From Planctomycetaceae bacterium (GTDB lineage: Bacteria; Planctomycetota; Phycisphaerae; Phycisphaerales; UBA1924), in contig JAJTDF010000004.1 of the NCBI GenBank assembly GCA_021294835.1, positions 60,581 to 124,580 on the forward strand: DNA of 64,000 nt, read 5' to 3'. Numbering within the stretch: position 1 is the first letter of the stretch; every line of letters starts with the position of its first letter. Both the position numbers and the translations under genes were made by a program. The notes beneath the pieces are model-generated. The model was given only the letters and a program-made list of their open reading frames with translations. It ran no database searches and was not told the DNA's origin. Of this stretch, positions 51,936-61,774 are shown in pieces.

Positions 51936-54900
51936 ATGCATCAGGCCCTCATGACTCCCCGCTGGTCCGCACGCCCCCGGTGGAGTCGCCCCTCGGCCCT
52001 GCTCGCGTGCATCGCCGGCCTCGCCGCCGCGTGGTCGTCGCCGATGGTGCAGGCTCAGCAAGCCGGCGGCAAGGCCGGTGACGCCGCCAAGCAGCCCGCC
52101 CAGCCCACACCCCCGCCGCCCGCGCCGGCTCTGGCCGATGTCCCCGCCACCTTCTCCGACGAGAGCACCGTCATCGAGCGCGGCCGCACCGCCGTCATCC
52201 CCTTCTCCGCTGAGTCCGCACCCGCCGACCGGACGCTTACCGGCGCCACCGAGGACACCCGGATCGCCACGGTCATCCGTCCGCCCGAGATCCTCGCCGG
52301 GCAGTCCATCGGCTTCGTCCGCCTGCTCGGCGTGCAGACCGGCCAGACGACGCTACGGGTCGGCACCGGGCAACTCCGCCTCACCGTCGTCGAACCCCGC
52401 TCACCCCGCCCCGGCGCGTTCGAGCAGCCCCACATCACCACCCCCGCAAGCGGGTCCACCGCGTGGGGCGTCATCGGCGTCGGCGTTGAGTTCGGCGTCC
52501 TCCCCACCACCGTCTGGCGCGACATCCGCCTGGTGCTGCCCGGCGGCCAGGTGCTCGAGCCCGTCGCCGTCACCGGCGACGACCGCGGCCCCATCCGCCA
52601 CGCCACCTTCAGCGTCGACCTCGCCGCCATCGGTTCAGGCATCGTCGAACTGCGGCCCCGCGTGCTGGCGCGGAACGGCGAAGCCCTCGACGGCGAGCCG
52701 GTCGTGGTTCGCTCAGTCGTCCCGTCCGCTGATGACCTGCGGGTCATGGAGGCTGAGGAGTGGCAGGATGCCGTCCGGCCCGAGCGCTTCCAGCGCGGAC
52801 GGGTCACAGTGGTGCGCGATCAAGCCGCCTCCGGCGGAGCCTTCACCAACCACCCCAGCCCCGACCCGCCGGTCTGCTTCACGTGGGAAGTCGCCGAGGC
52901 CGATGCCGGCGCCTGGTACCAGATGGTCGCGACAGTCGCCGGCGACTTCGCCGGCGGCACCTACCCCGTGATCGGCGTCGTCGTTGACGGCAACAACCTC
53001 CCCGCCACCAACGGCCGCCTCGCCGGCGCCGCCTGGCACCGCATCCCGGTGGGCACGCCGTTCCGGATTCCCGCTGGCTGGCGAACCGTCAGCCCACGCT
53101 TTGAGAACGACCTCAACGTTGGCCGACTCGCCAACCGCAACCTCCGCATCGATAAAGTCGAGATCCTCCGCCTGCGCTCCGGCCGGGCCGGCAACGTCGG
53201 CCGCAGCCTGGCCGCCGCACCCGCCGGCGCCATGCAGGGGGACATGCAGGCCGGCATGCAGGGCGGCATGTCAGCCGAAACCCCGACCGACATGGGCGCG
53301 ATGGCCTCCGGCATGCAGCCCGCTGGCATGACGGACGCTGCCGGCCAGAGCATGCAAGGCATGCAGAACATGCAAGGCATGCAGAACATGCAGGGCATGC
53401 AGCCGGCCATGGCCGACGCCGCACCCGCCCCGGGCACCGCCGACCTCTCCCCCACCGCCTTCGGCCTTCGCAACGAAACCCTCGGCGCTGATTACCGCTC
53501 CGCCCGCATCGCCTGGCGCAGCGTGTTCGACGGCGACCAGGCAACCGGCCCGGTCGAACTCGAGGCCCGCGCGTTCTGGGAACGCATGGACCAAGTCGCC
53601 CCGCCCGTGGTGGACCTGGAGCTCAACGGCCGCCGCATCATGACCCAGCGCAGCACCGCCGCCCGCTTCTGGGTGGACCCCGCCTGGCTCACCCCCGGAT
53701 CCAACACCCTTCGGCTGCTGGCCAGGTGGAACGACGGCCGCCGCGCCTTCTCTGAACCGCAGACACTCCTGTGGAACGGCCCGGACCTCTCCGGCGGCAA
53801 GCCCGGCCCCGGCTTCTACCGCTTCTCGCTGCACGACGACGCTTGGGACGCCACCGTCCGTTCCCGCTCCAGACTTGACAGCAACCAGCGCGAGTACCGC
53901 GTCTGCGGACTGCATGCCGATGTGATCGCCCGCCTGACGCTGCCGGAGGACCTCACCGGCCGGTTCGCCATCCTCCTTGAGGGCCGGGGCCCCTCCGGCA
54001 ACAACCCGCCCGAGGTCGCCGTCGGCATGGAGGTCGCCGGCACCGGGGCCCAGCCCGTCGGGGCGGTACGCATGTCCGCCACTTCCACCATCCGCGAGGT
54101 CGGACAGGTGGACCTGGCCGCCGGGGCCAAGGCCCTCACCGTCGGCTTCGGAGGCGAACGCTACCGCGCCAACGCGCAGGGCCGGGGCGAGCCGGGCTTC
54201 TGGCTTGAGTCGGTCATCCTGCGGCAAGTGCCCGAGCCCACCGCGGCGCAGGCCTCCGCCGCCGCCAAGCCGACCCTCCGCGTGCTCTACCCCGCGCCCG
54301 GCGCCGCCTGGCAGGTGCACGCCGCCGACGCGATGGTCGTCGAGGCCTGGCACCCCGCCGGCATCGATCGTGTGGAACTGCTGCTGCCCGGCCAGGAGCC
54401 CGGCCAGGGCACAACGCAGTCGATGCTCCGCCGCACCGGCCCGGTGCTCCTCCCGGTGCTGCCCCGCAACGCGCCGCAGCCCCTCGAGCCCGGCACCCAC
54501 GTCGCCCGGCTGATCGCCGTCGCCGTCGGCGGTGAACGCACCGTCAGCGAGATCTCCTTCACGCTGCTGGCCGCTGCACCCGCTGAGGGCACCACCTACC
54601 AGCGTGCCCTCCGCGTTGCCGATCGCTTCGCCTTCGGCCCCGACCCGACCACCCTCGCCGGCATCCTCACCGCCGGCCCCGAGGCCTGGCTGGCCTCGCA
54701 ACTCGCCGGCCCCGCCACCGACGCCGACCGGGCCGCGCTCAACAGCGCATCCACCCGCTTTGCCAACTGGCGCAGCAACGAGGACGTTCCCAACCGTGCG
54801 CTCATGACCGCCCTGCTCAGCCACCGCCCCGCCCGCGACCGCTTCGTCCTGTTCACCCAGAACCACTTCACCACCTGGGGCCGCAAGGTGGAGGCCGACC

Positions 54901-55943
54901 GCAAGATGATCGAGCACGCCGAGTTCTTCCGCCTCGGCGCCGCCCCCTGGCCCGATCTGCTGTTGGCCAGCGCCACCAGCCCCGCCATGCTCATCTATCT
55001 GGACCAAAGCGGCAGCTACGCCAGCCGCCTCAACGAAAACTACGCCCGCGAACTGCTGGAACTGCACACCGTCTCGGTCAGCGGCGGCTATGAGCAACGC
55101 GACGTCACCGCCCTGTCCCGCCTGCTCACCGGCATGGTCGCCGCCCGCACCGCCGACATCACCCCAGCCGGCGTCCAGGAGGTTCGCCGCAGCGAGTTTC
55201 GCTTCGACCCCAACCTCAACGACGGCGGCCCGCAGCGGGTCTTCGGCCTCCAGTTCCCTCAGGTCGATCCCTCCGCCCGATTCGACCGCATCCTCACCAT
55301 GATCGAGGCCCTCGGCCGCCACCCCCGCACCGCCGAGTACCTTGCCCGCAAGATCGTTGAGCACTACGTCGGCTTCCCGGCCGACCAGACCCTCGTCGAC
55401 GCTTTGGCCACGGTCCACTTCACTTCCGGCGGCGACCCGGCCGCCATGCTCACCGAATTGCTCCGCCAGCCCAGCTTCTGGAAGGCGGCGCCCCGCCTCG
55501 CCCACCCCACCGACTACGCCCTGCGCCTCTACCGCGCATCCGACCGCACCGACCCCTCGGCCAGTGGCGGCATCCTCGGCTACCTCCGCCGCACCCGCCA
55601 GGGGCTCTTCGACTGCCCCACGCCCGACGGCCACCCGCCCGAGGACAGCGCGTACGCCGACACCAACGCCATGATCCAGCGCTGGAAACTCGCCCGCGAC
55701 TCCGCCCCGGCCCTGGTCACCGTCATCCCCGCACGCCTTCGCGCCGCCTCGGCCACCACCGATGCCGCCTGGGCCCAGCGGGTCATCGACACCGCCGCCG
55801 TCCGCCTGACCGGCCGACCGCTCGGTGAACGCTCCAACGCCGCCGCCCTCCTCCTGGCCGCCGACCTGACCGGCACCCCCGACGAGCGGGCCCGTGAACT
55901 GGTCACCTTCGTCGCCCAGGCCCCCGAGGCAAGCCTCCGCTGA
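51936..55943 (+). CDS. DUF1800 secreted protein with methionine-rich linker
   Basis: 1,335 residues. A signal sequence (ALLACIAGLAAAWSSPMVQAQ) precedes Ig-like or carbohydrate-binding-like beta regions (ERGRTAVIPFSAESA; ADAGAWYQMVATVAGDFAGG). About residues 430-497 form a Met/Gln/Gly-rich linker with repeats of MQGMQNMQGMQ. More beta domains follow (YRVCGLHADVIARLTLPEDL; LRVLYPAPGAAWQVHAAD). The last 440 residues are DUF1800 (YQRALRVADRFAFGPDPTTL, NHFTTWGRK, LNENYARELLELHTVSV, YLARKIVEHYVGFPAD). DUF1800 proteins pair with DUF1501 proteins; the gene downstream is one. Function unknown. The ATG at 51936 or 51951 fits the signal peptide; GTG at 51846 is unlikely. Confidence 0.85.
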   Translation: MHQALMTPRWSARPRWSRPSALLACIAGLAAAWSSPMVQAQQAGGKAGDAAKQPAQPTPPPPAPALADVPATFSDESTVIERGRTAVIPFSAESAPADRTLTGATEDTRIATVIRPPEILAGQSIGFVRLLGVQTGQTTLRVGTGQLRLTVVEPRSPRPGAFEQPHITTPASGSTAWGVIGVGVEFGVLPTTVWRDIRLVLPGGQVLEPVAVTGDDRGPIRHATFSVDLAAIGSGIVELRPRVLARNGEALDGEPVVVRSVVPSADDLRVMEAEEWQDAVRPERFQRGRVTVVRDQAASGGAFTNHPSPDPPVCFTWEVAEADAGAWYQMVATVAGDFAGGTYPVIGVVVDGNNLPATNGRLAGAAWHRIPVGTPFRIPAGWRTVSPRFENDLNVGRLANRNLRIDKVEILRLRSGRAGNVGRSLAAAPAGAMQGDMQAGMQGGMSAETPTDMGAMASGMQPAGMTDAAGQSMQGMQNMQGMQNMQGMQPAMADAAPAPGTADLSPTAFGLRNETLGADYRSARIAWRSVFDGDQATGPVELEARAFWERMDQVAPPVVDLELNGRRIMTQRSTAARFWVDPAWLTPGSNTLRLLARWNDGRRAFSEPQTLLWNGPDLSGGKPGPGFYRFSLHDDAWDATVRSRSRLDSNQREYRVCGLHADVIARLTLPEDLTGRFAILLEGRGPSGNNPPEVAVGMEVAGTGAQPVGAVRMSATSTIREVGQVDLAAGAKALTVGFGGERYRANAQGRGEPGFWLESVILRQVPEPTAAQASAAAKPTLRVLYPAPGAAWQVHAADAMVVEAWHPAGIDRVELLLPGQEPGQGTTQSMLRRTGPVLLPVLPRNAPQPLEPGTHVARLIAVAVGGERTVSEISFTLLAAAPAEGTTYQRALRVADRFAFGPDPTTLAGILTAGPEAWLASQLAGPATDADRAALNSASTRFANWRSNEDVPNRALMTALLSHRPARDRFVLFTQNHFTTWGRKVEADRKMIEHAEFFRLGAAPWPDLLLASATSPAMLIYLDQSGSYASRLNENYARELLELHTVSVSGGYEQRDVTALSRLLTGMVAARTADITPAGVQEVRRSEFRFDPNLNDGGPQRVFGLQFPQVDPSARFDRILTMIEALGRHPRTAEYLARKIVEHYVGFPADQTLVDALATVHFTSGGDPAAMLTELLRQPSFWKAAPRLAHPTDYALRLYRASDRTDPSASGGILGYLRRTRQGLFDCPTPDGHPPEDSAYADTNAMIQRWKLARDSAPALVTVIPARLRAASATTDAAWAQRVIDTAAVRLTGRPLGERSNAAALLLAADLTGTPDERARELVTFVAQAPEASLR

Positions 55944-55998
55944 AGCCCGCCCCCGCCCGCCACCCGCCGAACCAATTCATCGCCAAGCGAGATCCGCC

Positions 55999-57303
55999 AT
56001 GCTCATGTCCCGTCGCTTCTTCCTGCAGTCCACCGGCGCTCTGGCCATGTACATGGGCGTCACGCCCCTGCTGGCCGTGCCCGGCGGGGCCGCGCTGCCC
56101 CAGATGCAGGTCCGCCGCAACAAGACGCTGGTGGTCATCTTCCTCCGGGGCGGAGCCGACGGCCTGAACATGGTCGTGCCCTTCGGTGACGAGCACTACT
56201 ACAAGCTCCGCCGCCAGATCGCCATCGCCTCGCCGGGCTCAGACGACCCGCTCAAGGCCATCGATCTGGACGGCTTCTTCGGCCTTCACCCCCGCATGGC
56301 CTCCTGCAAGCCGCTGTTCGACCGCGGCGTCGCCGTCGCCGCCCACGCCGTCGGCTACTCCCGCAACACCCGCTCGCACTTTGAAGAGCAGGACACCTGG
56401 GAAACCGGCATCGTCGGCAACACCGTCAACTCCGACGGCTGGCTCAACCGCCACCTGGCCACCAGCACCGGCAACGGCCAGGTCCGCGCCGTCAGCATCG
56501 GCGACTCCCTGCCCCGCATCCTCCACGGCAAGGCCCAGGCCTTCGCCGTCCGCGGGCTTGATGATCTCGTGCTGCCCACCGGCCGCCTCCCGGCCGAGAA
56601 GGTCGCCGCCGCCCTCGAGCACGCGTACTGCACCGACCGGCCCGACAAAGCCGCCGCCGACGCCGCCGACCTGCTCGCCCAGACCGCCGGCACCACGCTG
56701 GAAGGGCTTGAAGAACTTCGCGTCTTGACCAAGCAGGAGTACAAGCCCGCCGCCGAGTACCCGCGGGGCAGCCTGGGCACCAAGCTCATGCAGGTGGCCC
56801 GGCTGATCAAGGCCGATGTCGGACTGGAGGTCGCCGAGGTCGATCTGGGCGGCTGGGACACGCACCAGAACCAGGGCACCGGCGGGCGCGGCACGTTCGC
56901 CGATCTGGTCGGCCAGCTCTCCGATTCGCTGGCCGCCTTCAACAAAGACCTGGGCGACCGCATGGACGACGTGGTCGTCGTCACCCTGACCGACTTTGGC
57001 CGCACCGCCGCCGAGAACGGCACCGCCGGCACCGACCACGGCTGGGCCAACGCCATGCTGGTCATGGGCGGCGCCGTGCAGCGGGCCAACAAAGCGGCCG
57101 CTGCCGAGGGCAAGCCCCGACTGGTCGCCGGCCGCTGGCCGGGCCTGGCACCCGATCAGCTCAACCAGCGTCGTGACCTGCTGCATACCACCGACTTCCG
57201 CGACGTGCTCGGCGAACTGGTTCGCGTGCATCTGGGCAACCAGAACATCCAGACCGTCCTGCCCAGCCACACCTTCAAGCCGGTCGGGCTGGTCACCGCC
57301 TGA
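55999..57303 (+). CDS. DUF1501 secreted protein (Tat signal)
   Basis: 434 residues. A twin-arginine-type signal, SRRFFLQSTGALAMYMGV, is followed by the DUF1501 sulfatase-like fold: TLVVIFLRGGADGLNMVVPFGD, LHPRMASCKPLFDRGVAVAAHAVGYSRNTRSHFEEQD, VDLGGWDTHQNQG, VVVVTLTDFGRTAAENGTAGTDHGWA and RDLLHTTDFRDVLGELV near the end. The GGWDTH, EFGRT-like and DHG motifs resemble metal sites of alkaline phosphatase-like enzymes. It follows the DUF1800 gene by 55 bases; the pair is common in planctomycetes, with no proven reaction. ATG at 55999; 56005 is possible. Confidence 0.9.
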   Translation: MLMSRRFFLQSTGALAMYMGVTPLLAVPGGAALPQMQVRRNKTLVVIFLRGGADGLNMVVPFGDEHYYKLRRQIAIASPGSDDPLKAIDLDGFFGLHPRMASCKPLFDRGVAVAAHAVGYSRNTRSHFEEQDTWETGIVGNTVNSDGWLNRHLATSTGNGQVRAVSIGDSLPRILHGKAQAFAVRGLDDLVLPTGRLPAEKVAAALEHAYCTDRPDKAAADAADLLAQTAGTTLEGLEELRVLTKQEYKPAAEYPRGSLGTKLMQVARLIKADVGLEVAEVDLGGWDTHQNQGTGGRGTFADLVGQLSDSLAAFNKDLGDRMDDVVVVTLTDFGRTAAENGTAGTDHGWANAMLVMGGAVQRANKAAAAEGKPRLVAGRWPGLAPDQLNQRRDLLHTTDFRDVLGELVRVHLGNQNIQTVLPSHTFKPVGLVTA

Positions 57304-57426
57304 GGGCCGAGAACCCGATGAGGGATCGGCAACATTTGCGCACCGCGACAACCGGATAACCCCGCTGGGCTGTACATCCGCACTCGGCGCGTGGACCGGC
57401 TGTCAGCAGACGCCGACGTGCTGTGA

Positions 57427-59445
57427 GTGCGACTCCGCGAGATATTCCGCCTGCCCAGGCAGCCCCGCCCTTGCGGGTTGGGCCAATGGTGCGTGTGGGA
57501 CGCGGTAGCCAGTCTGGTCCACCCCGTCGGGCTGGAACAGCTTGAACCGCGCCATCTGCTCAGTGCAGGGCCGTGGCCTGACGGCCCAACAGAATCACCC
57601 GACTCGGGCGGGGCCGGCAGCGCAGAGATTCTGCCGCTGCCCCTTCGCGTCACCACATCGGCCTCTGAAGCGCCGCTGGCATTGCCAACGCCGCTGGGCG
57701 CGGGGCCGAGCAACGCGGGCTACTTCGGGCCCGAGTCGGCCTCGGCCCATGCGGTGCTGGGTCTGGACCGCTTCCGGGCCGATCAGCGCTTCGCCGGCGT
57801 GGCCGGCGTCGGTTACACCAGCGTGATCATTGATACCGGGATCAACCGGCTGCACCCGTTCTTCGGGACCGACGCCAACGGCGACGGCACCGCCGATCGG
57901 ATCGTCTACCAGTGGGACTTCGCCGACAACGACGCCGATGCGTCCGACCGCAACGGTCACGGCTCAAACGTCGCCAGCATTGTCGGCGGGTCACATGCCC
58001 TCTATGGCGGCGTCGCGCCCGGCGCCGGCATCATCGCATTGAAGGTGTTCGGCGACAACGGCTCGGGCAGCTTCTCGACGGTCGAGAAGGCCCTGCAGTG
58101 GGTGCTGGCCAACGGCAAGGACTACAACGTTGTGTCGGTCAACCTGTCGCTGGGCGACGGTGGCAACCACGACGCACCGCAGGCTCGGTACGGCATCGGC
58201 GACGAACTGGCAGCGCTGGCGGCCCAGAACATCTTCATCGCGGCGGCCGCGGGAAACTCGTACTTCAGTTTCGGCAGCCAGCAGGGCCTTGCATACCCGG
58301 CGGCGGATCCGTCGGTCTTTGCGGTGGGGGCAACGTACACGGCCAGCGAGGGCGGTTTCACGTACGGCACCGGCGCCCGGGCCTGGACCACGGGTGCGGG
58401 GCGGATCACGCCGTTCAGCCAGCGGCACGAACGGATGACGGCACTGTTCGCACCGGGCGCACCGATCAGCGGTGCGGGGGCCACTGGAGCCGGGCTGGTG
58501 GCCATGCACGGCACAAGCCAGGCCAGCCCGATGGTCGCCGGCCTGGCAGTACTGGCCCAAAGCCTCGCCTCGACGCTGCTGGAGCGGACGCTGACGCTGG
58601 CGGAACTCAGCTCCGTGCTGGTAGACGCCTCGTCGAGCGTCGTCGACGGCGATGACGAAGACGACAACGTCGTCCACACTGACCTGACCTTCCGCCTGGC
58701 CGACGCGTACGCCATGGGCGAAGCGATCTGGGCGATGCGGCCCCAGACAGATCCGGCACCGGATCCGACCACCGATCCCGGCAGCGACCCGCCGCCGGAT
58801 CCGGCCCCGAATCCCACTCCCGATCCGGGAATGGGAACGCCGACCCCGAACCAGCGGCCGATCCTCCATGGCGTCCGGCTGCTGCCCGGCCGTGCGCCTG
58901 TGGGCGTGCCGGTGGAGATCTCCTTCCGCACGCTGCTGCGATATACCGACGTCCGCGATGCCGATGGCGATACGCTGAGCTTCCGCATCGCCACCATCAC
59001 CGGCGGGCTGCTCATGTTCCAGGGCGACATCGTCCAGCCCGACTTCATCTTCGAGCCGGACATGACGCTGACGTTCATCGCACAGCACGGCGAGTACGGG
59101 CCCAGGGAAGTGCTGACGATCGCCGCCAGCGACGGAACGATCGAGTCTCAGACACTGGCGACGGTCAGCGTGGTGGCGGCTCGACCGCCCCTGACAGCCC
59201 AGTCGCTGCCGGGCAGCCGTTCGGACGCAACGTCAGCCATTTCGGCAACGCTGCCCGAGTTGCGGTCGAGTTCCATCATGGCGACATCCCGGGAGCACCT
59301 TGAGACGGCCGCTGCACCGGCGGGAACGGCAACGGACCGGGCGTGGTGGCGAACAGCCCCGGTTGCCGGTCCGCTGGCGGACTGGAACCCCTCGATGAGC
59401 GGCCTAGCGGCCGGCTGGCGGACGGGCAGCGACTGGCGGCTGTGA
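57427..59445 (+). CDS. Subtilisin-like serine protease (S8) with LEPR-type N-terminus
   Basis: 672 residues. GLEQLEPRHLLSAG at 35-48 is the LEPR-XLL motif found at N-termini of exported planctomycete proteins. The S8 catalytic triad is complete: D136 (VIIDTGIN), H178 (GHGSNVASI) and S364 (HGTSQASPMVAG); the oxyanion Asn is in AAAAGNSYF. A Pro/Asp-rich linker (about 442-475, with repeated DPxPDP) leads to a cadherin-like domain (about 480-580, RYTDVRDADGDTLSFRIATITGG). No dockerin-like tail or sorting signal is seen at the C-terminus. The GTG at 57427 is the first usable start; no clear ribosome-binding site. Confidence 0.85.
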   Translation: MRLREIFRLPRQPRPCGLGQWCVWDAVASLVHPVGLEQLEPRHLLSAGPWPDGPTESPDSGGAGSAEILPLPLRVTTSASEAPLALPTPLGAGPSNAGYFGPESASAHAVLGLDRFRADQRFAGVAGVGYTSVIIDTGINRLHPFFGTDANGDGTADRIVYQWDFADNDADASDRNGHGSNVASIVGGSHALYGGVAPGAGIIALKVFGDNGSGSFSTVEKALQWVLANGKDYNVVSVNLSLGDGGNHDAPQARYGIGDELAALAAQNIFIAAAAGNSYFSFGSQQGLAYPAADPSVFAVGATYTASEGGFTYGTGARAWTTGAGRITPFSQRHERMTALFAPGAPISGAGATGAGLVAMHGTSQASPMVAGLAVLAQSLASTLLERTLTLAELSSVLVDASSSVVDGDDEDDNVVHTDLTFRLADAYAMGEAIWAMRPQTDPAPDPTTDPGSDPPPDPAPNPTPDPGMGTPTPNQRPILHGVRLLPGRAPVGVPVEISFRTLLRYTDVRDADGDTLSFRIATITGGLLMFQGDIVQPDFIFEPDMTLTFIAQHGEYGPREVLTIAASDGTIESQTLATVSVVAARPPLTAQSLPGSRSDATSAISATLPELRSSSIMATSREHLETAAAPAGTATDRAWWRTAPVAGPLADWNPSMSGLAAGWRTGSDWRL

Positions 59446-59460
59446 GCGGCTCGCGATGAA

Positions 59461-60762
59461 TCAGGTTGTTGGTTCGCGGTCAAAGAGCTTCCAGCCGACC
59501 AGGAAGCCGATCAGTCCGATGGCCACGAGGATGATGCAGGGCAGGGCGATCTCAGCCAGGCTGTGCCCGCGCCAGACGCCGCCCTCGATGGCCAGAACCG
59601 TCCACTTCATAGGCGAGATGTCCGACAGACGCTGCATCCACTCGGGCATGACAAACAGCGGAACGGTGGCGCCGCCGATCATGGCGAAGACCATCATCAC
59701 GCCCCAGCCGACACCCGAGCAGGCGCGTTCGGTGCGGCCGATGGACGCGATGAGCATCATCAGGCCGGTGAAGCCCAGCCCGGCGCAGGCCACCGCGACC
59801 GCGAGAGTGAGCGGTGCCGCGAAGCGGACGCCAAAAGGGGGCAGCATCGAGACACCCAGCAGCAGGCCGGTGACGCCGGTGGTGGTGACAAAGCAGCCCG
59901 CGGCCTTGCCGAGCAGGACTTTCCATCGGGCAATGGGGGCGACGCGGAGGCGGGCCAGCGTGCCGCCGGTGCGTTCAGAGACCAGCGACACGGCGAAGCC
60001 CATGCAGGCGCCCATGACGGCCCAGATGATGCCCTGCGGAAAGGAGACGGCATAGGCGTTGGGTGGTCCGGCGCGGAGGGGACGGATCTCGGAGGTGACA
60101 AAGCGGACGGGCTGGAAGGTGAAGCCGTTGTTTGTGGTGGCGGACTGATCGCGCGTTGACGAGGGCTGGCCAAGACGGCCGGCGACGGCATCAAGTTGGG
60201 TGAACAGGCCGGTGAGAATCAGCCGGGTGGCCGGATCGACCGATGACGAGGCGGCCAAGGCGGAGCGGGCGGCGGCGGTCTGGGCTCGCATGACGACAGG
60301 ATCGCGCATGGAGGCGACCAGGTCCACAAATGCGTACTTCTGAAGCACGCCCTGAAGCATGCCGGACTCGGCGGCGCGGGACGGGTCGACACCGACTTGA
60401 ACTTCGGCGGGAGGGCCGGAGAAGACCGCCTCGCGGGCGGCCCCGTAGCCGGGGGGAATGACCACGGCGGCCACAGCCTTGCGCAAGAGCACCAGGGCCC
60501 GAGCCTCCTCGACGGTGTTCACGCGGCTGAGGTTGAATTCATCGGCGGACGCGAGGGCCTCGGCGAAGCGACGGGCGGCGGGGGAATCATCAGCAACCGC
60601 GAGGGCGACTTGCAGTTTGGGGGCGGGGCCGCCCCCTGACGAGAAGATGGTGCCGAAGAAGACGGCGAAGATGAGCGGAAAGAAGAAGGTGAAGAAGAAG
60701 CCGGCGCGGTCACGCACCAGCAGGCGGAGGTCCTTGGTCAGCAGCGCCCAGATGATGCCCAT
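59461..60762 (-). CDS. ABC-2 type transporter permease
   Basis: 433 residues. A first membrane span (about 20-42, GFFFTFFFPLIFAVFFGTIF) is followed by a large extracytoplasmic loop (about 45-240), then five hydrophobic spans in the C-terminal half (GIIWAVMGACMGFAVSLV, VTGLLLGVSMLP, TLAVAVACAGLGFTGLMMLIASI, GVMMVFAMIGGATVPLF, IALPCIILVAIGLIGFLVGW). This is the YhfG/NatB-like exporter layout. It overlaps functionally with the ATPase gene 77 bases upstream; the two form one exporter of unknown substrate. Confidence 0.9.
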   Translation of the reverse strand: MGIIWALLTKDLRLLVRDRAGFFFTFFFPLIFAVFFGTIFSSGGGPAPKLQVALAVADDSPAARRFAEALASADEFNLSRVNTVEEARALVLLRKAVAAVVIPPGYGAAREAVFSGPPAEVQVGVDPSRAAESGMLQGVLQKYAFVDLVASMRDPVVMRAQTAAARSALAASSSVDPATRLILTGLFTQLDAVAGRLGQPSSTRDQSATTNNGFTFQPVRFVTSEIRPLRAGPPNAYAVSFPQGIIWAVMGACMGFAVSLVSERTGGTLARLRVAPIARWKVLLGKAAGCFVTTTGVTGLLLGVSMLPPFGVRFAAPLTLAVAVACAGLGFTGLMMLIASIGRTERACSGVGWGVMMVFAMIGGATVPLFVMPEWMQRLSDISPMKWTVLAIEGGVWRGHSLAEIALPCIILVAIGLIGFLVGWKLFDREPTT

Positions 60763-60839
60763 GTGCTGGCTCGGGTGAGGTGGGTGGACAAAGACAAGGA
60801 CGAGGACGAGGGAAGGCGAGGGGACGCGGGACGGGACGA

Positions 60840-61736
<897 letters not shown>

Positions 61737-61774
61737 GGGCGGGCCCTGGAACGGAGCGACCGAACGCGGGCGTG

